Shown here in pieces: positions 1-12,200 of a stretch of DNA of 64,000 nt; position 1 is the first letter of the stretch; the number at the start of each line of letters is the position of its first letter. The DNA lies in the NCBI RefSeq assembly GCF_042650885.1, contig NZ_JBHSBU010000002.1, positions 233,122 through 297,121 of the forward strand, written 5' to 3'. Origin of the DNA: Chitinimonas_A lacunae (GTDB lineage Bacteria > Pseudomonadota > Gammaproteobacteria > Burkholderiales > Chitinimonadaceae). The notes beneath the pieces were generated by a model. It was given only the letters and a program-made list of their open reading frames with translations. It was not told where the DNA came from and made no database searches. The position numbers and the translations under genes are program-made.

Positions 1-236
1 GCGCTGATTGACGGCAGATTGATGCCACGGTTCGCCTGGGTGCATCAAAAAAAACTTTAGCGGCCCCCTAAACCGACGGGCTGACGAGGCAGATCTATTC
101 ATTTGGAATGTTTCTGGATTTGTCTAGGCAACCGGTTGTCCCGGCGCATGGCCCGGGTAGGAAAACGTAAGGCAGATACGCCGTGGACGGAACCGGCGTT
201 CTTCATTGAATAAATTGAACGAGATCAGGAAAAGAC
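1..236 (+). other. Leader region upstream of the giant Rhs gene
   Basis: No gene is recognisable here. The last bases hold a Shine-Dalgarno-like AGGAAAAG a few bases before the ATG at 237, which supports that start. I found no convincing sigma-70 promoter or riboswitch fold by eye. Confidence 0.4.
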
Positions 237-3200
237 ATGGTCGCAATCATTGGCGGTAATGAATTGGGTATGTGGGCAGGCGTGATCGGCGCCGCGAGTG
301 GCAGCGCTGCCCATGGACAGTCGGGTACCCGACTCTACGTCAATGCGGCGACCGGCAATCTGGTCGTGCAGGGTCGCGACCAGATCCTGATGGGCAAGGG
401 GCAGTCGCTTGGAGTGCTGCGCACCTATAACAGCACTGCTGGTTTCGACGGCGATAACGACGACAACTGGCGCATGGGCGTCTACCGTCAGGTACGGCTT
501 GCCAGCGGCATAGCCGGCCAGCCCGGCAGTACCGCGATCCGGGTGCGCGAGGATGGCAGTGAAGTCCGCTACCACTTCGACACTGCCAGCCAGCGCTACC
601 GTGCCGACGACCAGGGCATCGACAGCGGCAGCCTGAGCTGGGCCGACGACGGCTGGACCTGGCGCAATGCCACCGATACTGCGCAGGAGCGCTATGAGGC
701 ATCGGGCCGTATCGCCTGGGTCGCGACCGACGGCCAGCGCAATCACTACCATTACCGCAGCGATGGCCTGATCGAGCGCATCACCAGCGCTTCCGGCGAG
801 TCGATCGAATTCGACTACCAGGGTGTCCTGCTCCAATCGCTGCGCCGCGTATTGCAAGACGGCAGCAGCGAGATCCTGACCCGTTATGACTACGATGCCC
901 AGGGCCGGCTGGCGACGCTGACCGTCGATCTGTCGCCTGAAGACAGTTCTGTTAGCGATGGCCGGGTCTATATCACCCGCTATGAATACGAAGGCGACAG
1001 CCGTCGTCTGGCACGGCTGAGCCAGAGCGATGGCACCGATCTGAAGATCGGCTACCGCGAATTGCAGGCAGGTGTCTGGGCGGTGGCCAGCGTCACCGAT
1101 GGCGAAGGTCGCGTCACCCAATACGCGCAGCAGGTCGATGCAGTCCGTGATCAGTACGCCACGGTCACTCTGAAGCAGCCCAACGGCAGCCAGGCCAAGC
1201 CCTATCTGACGCAGAACGGCGACAGCTGGGATTCGATCGCGCTGGCCTTGTACGGCGAAGCCCGTGCAGGCGCAGCGCTGCGTCGCGCGGTCGGCAATCC
1301 GGTGCTGCAAGCGGGTCTGAACTTGCAGTTGCCGCCCAGCCTGCTCTATCTGGCCGTCGCCGGCACGGGCGGCCAGACCACGGTGGTCGATGCCTCGGGT
1401 GTCAAGGCAAGCTACCGCTACGACGGCGCTGGCCGTATCACCGAAGTCAGCCGCGAAGTCAGCGTCATCGGCGGCCTGCGCCGCGAATTCACCCATTATC
1501 GCTACGACGAACGCGGCAATCTGGTCGAGCAGATCGACAACCAGGGCCATATCACCCGGCTGCGCTACGACAAACATGGCAATGTGGTCGAACGCATCGG
1601 CAGCGACGGCGCCCGCACGTTGCTGCGCTATGACGCCGACAACCAGCTGATTGCCGAGACCCGCTTTCTTGGCCATGCCATCGACGGTCTCGCTGCCAGC
1701 GATGCCGGCGTTGCAGTGACCAGCCGTCATGTCTACGACGCCCACAATCGTCTACGTTTTGATATCGCCGCCAACGGCGAAGTCATCGAATACCGCTACA
1801 ACGCCATCGGTCAGCGCACCAGCGAGATCGCCTATCGCGCCGACCGCTACCCGCTCACCGGGGTCGCGGCTCAGGACGATCTGAGCCTGGGCCAGCTCGA
1901 AAACTGGCTCACCACGGTCAATCGCGCCGCTGCCGAGCGCATCGATTACGAATACGACTTCCGCGGCCAGCGCCAGAGCGAAACCCGCTACCTTGAACTC
2001 GACCGCGATGGCACGGGCCTGATGGGCGGCCGCCGGCGCAGTGAATATGTCTACGATGCCTCGGGTCGCCTGCTGCAAAAGATCGACCCGCGTGACAGCG
2101 GCTGGCGCAGTCAGCTCGTCTATGACGGCCTGGGCCGGCTGACGGTCGGAATCGATGCCGAAGGCCACCGTGTCGAGACCCGCTACGACGACGCAGCGCA
2201 TCAGGTCAGCACGATCAGCGCTGACGGCCAAGTGACGGTGACACGCTGGAACAAGGCCGGCGAACTGGTGGAGAGCCGCAAGGAAGACAGCCAGGGGAAT
2301 TCGCTCGGCAGCGAGCGCCTGTCCTACGACGAAATGGGCCGCCTGCGCGTCAGCGAAGACGCGAGCGGGGTGCGCACCTGGTATGTCTACGACGAAGCCG
2401 GCCGCAAACGGGCCCAGATCGACGGTGCCGGCCGGCTGACCGCTTTCCATTACGACCGTGCCGGGCGCTTGCAGCGTGAGATCGGTCATGCCATCGCGGT
2501 CGATACTTCGAGCTGGATCGGTAGCGATGGCAAGCCCGATTTCAGCAAGTTCGCCCGATTGGAGCAGATTGCCCCGGCCAATGACGCCAAGGATCAGGTG
2601 AGCTGGCGCATCTACGACCGGGCCGGCCAGCTTGTCCGTACCGTGGACGCCGGCGGTCGCGTCACCCGCTATCAATACGACGGCGCCGGCCGCAAGATCA
2701 GTGAGCAGCGCGATGCCACCTTGCTCGATCCGGTGGCGCTGCGCGCAGCGCAGGACGACGAACTGACGCTGGCTGAACTGACCACGGTGGAACAGAGCAC
2801 CGACCGGGTCAAACGTTATGTCTACGACCTGGCCGGCCGCCTGCTGGCCGAGTTCGACAGCGCCGGTTTTGCCACGCTGTACCGCTACGATGGCGCCGGT
2901 CGTCTGCTCGAGCGCACCCGTCAGGCCCAGGCCATCGATACCAGACGGCTGTTCGAAGACAAATACTGGGACGGCAGCCGCGACCTCGCCACACTGATTG
3001 CCCCGACGGACGTGCGCGATCTGCACGAGTACTTCTTCTACGATGCTGTGGGCCGTCAGGTTGGCCATATCGACGCCGAAGGCTATCTGAGCGAATACGC
3101 TTACGACGCTGCCAGCAACCGCACCGCCGAAATCCGCTACGAGAAGCGTGTCGGTGCCCCGGGTCAGCGTGCGCTGTCGGTGCTGCGCGCGGAAGCGGGC

Positions 3201-6200
3201 GACGTTTTGCAGCGGATCGACAGCCGTTACGACGCCTTGAACCGTCTGTTCGAACAAAACGACGGCAATGGCGTGATCACCCGCAAGCGCTACGACGAAG
3301 CCGGTCGTCTGGTCGAGACCACGGTTGCGGCCGACAGCGACGAGGCGCGCAGCGTTACCCGCCGCTACGACGCAGCGGGCCGGCTTGCCAGTGAACTCGA
3401 TGCCATCGGCAGTGAAAAACTCAAAACGGCCAAGACCGCCGCCGAAGTCGAAGCGGTCTGGCAGCAGCATGGTCTGCACTACGAGTACGACCTGGCTGGC
3501 CGTCGCCGCAGCATCAAGGACGCCCTGGGCCAGGTCAGCTATCTCTACTACGACCGTGCCGGCCGCCTTGCCTATACCGTCAACCCGCGCGGCGAAGTCA
3601 GCGCCAACCAATACGATATCCACGGCCAGTTGTTGAAGAGCGTGAACTACGCCGGCCGTATCTCGCTTGCCGGTCTCGTTGGGGGACTGGTCGACGCTGC
3701 CCTGCTCGACCGGATCACGGCGATCCAGGATCCGAAGTTCGATCGGGTGGTCAGCTATCAGTACGACGTCGGTGGCCAGTTGCTGGCTACCGTCGATGCC
3801 TTGGGTTTCGCCACTCGCCAGCGCTATGACGCCTTTGGTGCGGTCCTGGAAATCAGCCGCGACGTGGCGGCAGGCCGCCGCGAGGTGGAACGCTACGGCT
3901 ACGACAGCGTCGGCCAGCGTGTGCAGACCATTACTGACCCGGACGGGCTGCGCGCCGTCACGGCGTCGCAGTTCGATGCGTTTGGTCGCCTGGAGCAGAT
4001 TACCGACGCCAATGGCCATATCACCCGTTACCAGTACGACCGTCTGGGCCGCAAGATCGCCACGGTCGATGCCCTGGGCGGCACAACCAAGACGATCTAC
4101 GACGCGCTCAATCGCAGCGTGACCGAGATCGACGCCATGGGGCGGGAAACCCACTACCGTTACGATGCCGCCCGGCGCGAGATCGAACAGACCCTGCCAG
4201 GTGGTCTGGTGACGCTGACTCGAAAGAGCCGTCATGGTCAGACGCTGACGGTCAAGGACCCCGCCGGTCGCGAGATCAGCTATCTATACGACCGAAACGG
4301 CAGGCTGACGCGCGCGACCGACATAGCCGGTCGCGTTGAGCGGCGTGACTACGATGTGCTGGGTCAGCAGAAGGTGCAGATCGATGCAGATGGCGTCGAA
4401 ACGCATTACCTCTACGACCCCGCCGGCCGCGTGCTGACCAAGACGGTCGATCCGCAGGGACTCAGGCTGATCACCAGCTACGAGTACGATGCCTTCGGCC
4501 AGAAGGTGCTGGAAACCGACCCGGATGGGCGCAAGATCGTCACGACCTTTGACGCCAAGGGTCAGACGGTCAGCGTACTGCGCGACCCCGATGGCACCCG
4601 CCAGCAGGTCAGCTACCACTACGACGGTCGTGGCCGCAAAACCCTGGTGATCGAAGGTGATCCGGCCGCACCCAGCAAGACCACCCAATATTCCCACGAT
4701 GCGGCAGGCCGCCTGATCGCCGAACTGGTCGACCCGAACGGTTTGAAGCTGCTGACGCGTTATCAATACGACGCCGCCGACAATCTGATCGGCAAGATCG
4801 ACGCGACCGGCGCGCAGATCCGCTATGTCTACGACGCGGCCGACCGGCTGGTCTACACCATCAACCCCAACGGCGCGATCGAGGAACGTCGCTACGACGC
4901 ACTGGGCCGCATCGTGGCGACGGTGGTGCACGATATCGAGGACAAGTTCCGCCTGCCGGGCTTCACCTTATTGCCGACCGTTATCGATGCGCTGAAAAAC
5001 CGGCCTGATCTGGCGAAGGGCACGAAATTCCTTAATGCCGATTTCAATGGTGATGGGAAGGCGGATCTGCTGGAGATCCGGCATACCGTGGATGGCAAGG
5101 CGCTGGCTGTGCAGTGGACTGCTGGTGCGGCCGGGTACAGTCAGGGTGCAGCAACGACGCTGGGGGCCTGGCAGGCGGATACCGTTTATTTGACGGGCGA
5201 TATTGATGGTGACAAACGCACGGATCTAGTGACGATCGAGCGCCGTGCCGATGGCATGGCCGTGGCGACGGCGTGGGTGCAAGGCAGCAATGGTCTGACC
5301 TACGGTCATCAAACCGAGCTGGGGGTCTGGAAGGCCAGTACCCGCTATGTGGTGGGCGACAGCAACGGCGATGGGATGGCAGATCTGTGGACCACGTCCC
5401 AGCCGAGCAACCCCAACCAGACGGAAATCACCCTGTGGAGTGGCAACGGTACGGGTTTCGTCAAACTCTCCAGCCTGATCGTTGATCACTTCCAGTTGGA
5501 GCGGAACCTCTACAGCGTTGACGTCAACCGGGACGGTCGGCAAGAGCTGGTCTACTTCAACCGTTCACCCAACTCCAGCCCGACCCAGAACACCTACTGG
5601 GCGATCCAGCGTCAGCCAGATGACAGGCTGACCGTCGTGGCCAAGTTTGCTGACAATGGCGGTTTCCATGAGTATCTGTGGGGGGATGCTGATGGCAATG
5701 CCAGCGCTGACTGGGTTGAAATCCAGCAGAGCAACGGTCAGATCGGGGCCAGGAACTGGTTCGGTCTGGACAATATGGATTTCTCGCTGGGTAACTTCAC
5801 GCCGCTGGTGAATCGCCCGGGTTCGCGTTATCTGACCGGGGATGTCTCGGGTGACAAGCGCAGTGATCTAGTTCAGATCTGGCGCAATGAGCTGGGCCAA
5901 GCCGTGGCGACTGTCTGGCGATCGACCGGCACCAGTTATGAGCAAGGTAAGGACAGTGTGCTGGGGGAGTGGCGCGACAATGCAACCTACCGTTTGATCG
6001 ATCAGAACGGTGATGGGCGCAGCGATATTGTGGCCACCTGGGCGGAAGAAGATGGTCGTCAGGTCATCACCACCTGGCGCGCGGACGGGCAGCAATTCTT
6101 GCAGCGCGGCGATTGGCGCCAGGATACCCGTTTTCTTGATGCCGACTTCAACGGCGACGGTCGACGAGATCTGCTGGAGATTCGCCATGAGGCTGACGGT

Positions 6201-9200
6201 AATGCCGTGGCCATCCAATGGCTGGCCAATGTCAATGGCTATAGCGAAGGTGCCCGGACTTCAGTGGGCGTCTGGCGCAGCGATACTCAGTACTTGATTG
6301 GCGACATTAAGGGCGACAAGAAGTCGGGTCTGGTGGCAATCGAGCGCCGTGCCGATGGCATGGCCGTGGCGACGGCGTGGGTGCAAGGCAGCAATGGTCT
6401 GACCTACGGTCATCAAACCGAGCTGGGGGTCTGGAAGGCCAGTACCCGCTATGTGGTGGGCGACAGCAACGGCGATGGGATGGCAGATCTGTGGACCACG
6501 TCCCAGCCAGGCAATGCCAATCAAACGGAAATCACCCTGTGGAGTGGCAACGGTACGGGTTTCGTCAAACTCTCCAGCCTGATCGTCGACCACTTCCAGC
6601 TTGAACGGAATCTCTACAGCGTCGACCTCAATCGTGATGGTCGGCAAGAGCTGGTCTACTTCAACCGTTCGCCCAACTCCAGCCCGACCCAGAACACCTA
6701 CTGGGCGATCCAGCGTCAGCCAGATGACAGGCTGACCGTCGTGGCCAAGTTTGCTGACAATGGCGGTTTCCATGAGTATCTGTGGGGGGATGCTGATGGC
6801 AATGCCAGCGCTGACTGGGTTGAAATCCAGCAGAGCAACGGTCAGATCGGGGCCAGGAACTGGTTCGGTCTGGACAATATGGATTTCTCGCTGGGTAACT
6901 TCACGCCGCTGGTGAATCGCCCGGGTTCGCGTTATCTGACCGGTGATGTCTCGGGTGACAAGCGCAGTGATCTAGTTCAGATCTGGCGCAATGAGCTGGG
7001 CCAAGCCGTGGCGACTGTCTGGCGATCGACCGGCACCAGTTATGAGCAAGGTAAGGACAGTGTGCTGGGGGAGTGGCGCGACAATGCAACCTACCGTTTG
7101 ATCGATCAGAACGGTGATGGGCGCAGCGATATTGTGGCCACCTGGGCGGAAGAAGATGGTCGTCAGGTCATCACCACCTGGCGCGCGGACGGGCAGCAAT
7201 TCTTGCAGCGCGGCGATTGGCGCCAGGATACCCGTTTTCTTGATGCCGACTTCAATGGCGACGGCCGACGAGATCTGCTGGAGATCCGCCATGAGGCCGA
7301 CGGTCATGCCGTAGCCATCCAATGGCTGGCTAATGTCAATGGCTACAGCGAAGGCGCCCGTACTTCACTGGGCATCTGGCGCAGCGATACCCAGTACTTT
7401 ATTGGCGACATTAAGGGCGATAAGAAATCAGGTCTGGTGGCCATTGAGCGCCGTGCCGATGGTATGGCCGTGGCGACGGCCTGGGTGCAAGGCAGCAATG
7501 GTCTGACCTACGGTCATCAAACCGAGCTGGGGATCTGGAAGTCCAGTACCCGCTATGTGGTGGGTGACAGCAATGGTGATGGGATGGCTGATCTGTGGAC
7601 CACGTCCCAGCCGAGCAACCCCAATCAGACGGAAATCACCCTGTGGAGCGGCAACGGTACCGGTTTCGTCAAACTCTCCAGCCTGATCGTTGATCACTTC
7701 CAGCTGGAGCGGAACCTCTACAGCGTTGACGTCAACCGGGACGGTCGGCAAGAGCTGGTCTACTTCAACCGTTCGCCCAACTCCACCCCGACCCAGAACA
7801 CCTACTGGACGATCCAACGTCAGCCCGACAATAAGCTGACCGTCGTGGCCAACTATGCCGACGATGGGGGTTTCCATGAGTATCTGTGGGGCGACACCGA
7901 TGGCAATGCCAGCGCTGATTGGGTCGAGATCCGTCAGAGCAATGGTCAGACTTCCGCCAAGAGCTGGTTTGGTCTGGACAGTACAGCTTTCACCAGTGGC
8001 AATTTCACGACGCTGGTGAATCGCCCAGGCTCACGTTATCTGACCGGTGATGTGTCGGGTGACAAGCGCAGCGATCTGATTCAGATCTGGCGCAATGAAC
8101 TGGGCCAAGCTGTAGCGACTGTCTGGCGATCGAATGGCACCAGCTACGAGCAAGGCAAAGACAGCGTGCTGGGCGAGTGGCGCGACAATGCGACCTATCG
8201 CCTGATCGATCAGAATGGCGATGGCCGTAGCGATATCGTGGCTACCTGGGCGGAAGAAGATGGTCGTCAGGTCATCACCACCTGGCGCGCGGATGGGCAG
8301 CAATTCTTGCAGCGTGGTGATTGGCGCCAGGACACCCGCTTTCTTGATGCCGACTTCAATGGCGACGGCCGACGAGATCTGCTGGAGATCCGCCATGAGG
8401 CCGACGGTCATGCCGTAGCCATCCAATGGCTGGCTAATGTCAATGGCTACAGCGAAGGCGCCCGTACTTCACTGGGCATCTGGCGCAGCGATACCCAGTA
8501 CTTTATTGGCGACATTAAGGGCGATAAGAAATCAGGTCTGGTGGCCATTGAGCGCCGTGCCGATGGTATGGCCGTGGCGACGGCCTGGGTGCAAGGCAGC
8601 AATGGTCTGACCTACGGTCATCAAACCGAGCTGGGGATCTGGAAGTCCAGTACCCGCTATGTGGTGGGTGACAGCAATGGTGATGGGATGGCTGATCTGT
8701 GGACCACGTCCCAGCCGAGCAACCCCAATCAGACGGAAATCACCCTGTGGAGCGGCAACGGTACCGGTTTCGTCAAACTCTCCAGCCTGATCGTTGATCA
8801 CTTCCAGCTGGAGCGGAACCTCTACAGCGTTGACGTCAACCGGGACGGTCGGCAAGAGCTGGTCTACTTCAACCGTTCGCCCAACTCCACCCCGACCCAG
8901 AACACCTACTGGACGATCCAACGTCAGCCCGACAATAAGCTGACCGTCGTGGCCAACTATGCCGACGATGGGGGTTTCCATGAGTATCTGTGGGGCGACA
9001 CCGATGGCAATGCCAGCGCTGATTGGGTCGAGATCCGTCAGAGCAATGGTCAGACTTCCGCCAAGAGCTGGTTTGGTCTGGACAGTACAGCTTTCACCAG
9101 TGGCAATTTCACGACGCTGGTGAATCGCCCAGGCTCACGTTATCTGACCGGTGATGTGTCGGGTGACAAGCGCAGCGATCTGATTCAGATCTGGCGCAAT

Positions 9201-12200
9201 GAACTGGGCCAAGCTGTAGCGACTGTCTGGCGATCGAATGGCACCAGCTACGAGCAAGGCAAAGACAGCGTGCTGGGCGAGTGGCGCGACAATGCGACCT
9301 ATCGCCTGATCGATCAGAATGGCGATGGCCGTAGCGATATCGTGGCTACCTGGGCGGAAGAAGATGGTCGTCAGGTCATCACCACCTGGCGCGCGGATGG
9401 GCAGCAATTCTTGCAGCGTGGCGATTGGCGCCAGGACACCCGCTTTCTTGATGCCGACTTCAATGGCGACGGCCGACGAGATCTGCTGGAGATCCGCCAT
9501 GAGGCCGACGGTCATGCCGTAGCCATCCAATGGCTGGCTAATGTCAATGGCTACAGCGAAGGCGCCCGTACTTCACTGGGCATCTGGCGCAGCGATACCC
9601 AGTACTTTATTGGCGACATTAAGGGCGATAAGAAATCAGGTCTGGTGGCCATTGAGCGTCGTGCCGATGGCATGGCCGTGGCAACGGCCTGGGTGCAAGG
9701 CAGCAATGGTCTGACCTACGGTCATCAAACCGAGCTGGGGATCTGGAAGTCCAGTACCCGCTATGTGGTGGGTGACAGCAATGGTGATGGGATGGCTGAT
9801 CTGTGGACCACGTCCCAGCCGAGCAACCCCAATCAGACGGAAATCACCCTGTGGAGCGGCAACGGTACCGGTTTCGTCAAACTCTCCAGCCTGATCGTTG
9901 ATCACTTCCAGCTGGAGCGGAACCTCTACAGCGTTGACGTCAACCGGGACGGTCGGCAAGAGCTGGTCTACTTCAACCGTTCGCCCAACTCCACCCCGAC
10001 CCAGAACACCTACTGGACGATCCAACGTCAGCCCGACAATAAGCTGACCGTCGTGGCCAACTATGCCGACGATGGGGGTTTCCATGAGTATCTGTGGGGC
10101 GACACCGATGGCAATGCCAGCGCTGATTGGGTCGAGATCCGTCAGAGCAATGGTCAGACTTCCGCCAAGAGCTGGTTTGGTCTGGACAGTACAGCTTTCA
10201 CCAGTGGCAATTTCACGACGCTGGTGAATCGCCCAGGCTCACGTTATCTGACCGGTGATGTGTCGGGTGACAAGCGCAGCGATCTGATTCAGATCTGGCG
10301 CAATGAATTGGGCCAAGCTGTAGCGACTGTCTGGAAATCAACTGGTACCAGTTATCAGCAAGGCAAAGACACTCTTCTGGGAGAATGGCGTGAAGATGCT
10401 ACCTATCATCTGATCGATCAAGATGGCAGCGGCATCCGAACCATCGTTTCTACTTGGGTTGATAGTAACGATCGCCAAGTTATTACCGTTTGGGTCTCCG
10501 ATGGCGAACAATTCCTCCAGCGCGGCAACCGCGATAAAGATTCTGTAATATTCGACGCCGATTTTAATGGCGACGGTCGCAAAGACCTGTTGGAGATCCG
10601 CCATACCGCCGACGGTAATGCCGTAGCTGTTCAATGGCTCGCCGAAGGCAACAATTATCGCGAAGGCAGTAAGACCGTACTAGGGGTATGGAGTCGAGAC
10701 ATTCAATATCAGGTCGGTGTGCTGAACGGCACCGGCCGTGCCGGCCTTGTCGCTATTCAAGTTCGCAGCGACGGCGTTACGGTTGTGAACACTTGGATTC
10801 CCGAAGGAAATGGGCTGGCCGCTGGCCCACAGACTGAACTTGGCAAATGGCCAGCGGGCACAACCTATCTGCTGGGGGACGGCAACGGTGATGGTCATGC
10901 CGACCTGTTCATTGCCAGCAACGTCAACAACTCGCAGACCCGGATTTCCTATTGGGGCGGCCAGAACGGTGCCTTCGCCTTCAATAGTTCGATGGATTGG
11001 GGCAGTTGGTTCCCCGATCAGCGCTTCTTCCTGACGGACACCAACAACGACGGCAAGATCGAACTGGTCGGCCTGCGCCCGACCGGGCCACGTCACTTCG
11101 CCTGGGCCTTGGTGGAAGCCAACGGTAAGATCGGTAAGGGCGTGGGGGAAGGCTGGGGTTGGATCGATTCCTGGCGTCCCTACGATGCGCTGACCTCACA
11201 AATCGACGTCAACGGCGACAAAATCGCCGATTGGGTGGAGTTCTTCAAAGCCGGGGATGGTACCGAGCACGCCAAGGTCTGGTATGGACAGACCAACGGC
11301 TATTTCGGCGCTGGTACGGAAATCTCGTTAGGGACTTTACGCGCCCAGGCCAAATATTTTGCTGCCGACCTCAATGGCGACGGTAAGGCCGACCTGGTTC
11401 AGATTTGGCGTCGCGACGATGGTCGAGCGATGGCGACGGTTTGGCTCAATAACGGTACGGGGGGCTACCAGCCGCCAATCGAACGTGAACTGGGCGCTTG
11501 GCACGATGGCGTCAGCTATCGTTTACTCGATCAAGATGGTGACAAGCAGGCGGAACTCATCGCGACCTGGGTCGAAGATCAGCATCGCACGGTGGCAACC
11601 TGGGCCTTCGGTAGCCAAGCGTTTGCGCTGCGCGGCAGTACGACCGGCGACGATACCAATACCGCTTTTGCGGTCAATACGGCGACTAACTCGATCGACT
11701 CGTTGCGTTTCGGTATCGATCCGACTACCAAACAACTGATCGCCACGGCTAACCGAGATACTGAACGCCCTGAACTCATCATTGAATCTCCTACGGTACA
11801 GCCGCCGCTCGATCCCCTCCTGGACGATGCTGCGTTCCTGAACACACGGACACAAGCTGATGCGATTGGCCACGACCGTGCACTTACTCATCATCTGTTC
11901 GACGCAGCGGGTCGCGAAGTCCTGACCATTGACCCATTCGGCACAGTAAGCGAGCGCGTCTATGATCTGTCCGGCCGTGTGCTGCGTCAGACCATTTACG
12001 CAACCAAGCTGCCGGGACTGATCGATCCGACCCTGGCTAATGTGCTGGCGAAACTGCCGAGTAAACCCGAAGACCTCAGTACCTATTTCGTCTATGACCA
12101 GGCAGGCCGTGAACGCTATCGCATCGAGGCCGATCGTGCTGTGACCGAACAGGTCTATGACCCGAAGGGCCGGGTCGTGCGCGAGATTCGTTATGCGACA

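Noticed and set aside
1..236. Cyclic-di-GMP riboswitch upstream of the Rhs gene
   Set aside because: The conserved GEMM core segments are not present.
1752..4235. Long minus-strand ORF (827 codons), and the similar one at 12735-15617 (960 codons)
   Set aside because: Antisense shadows of the GC-rich, codon-periodic YD-repeat gene; their composition mirrors the sense repeats and there is no ribosome site.
5273..10085. Repeated short ORFs at 1104-bp spacing on both strands
   Set aside because: They are out-of-frame readings of the propeller array, repeated only because the DNA is.
5022..11640. CRISPR array or satellite DNA as the cause of the strong periodicity
   Set aside because: The period is 1104 bp with an uninterrupted reading frame and no short repeat-spacer pattern.
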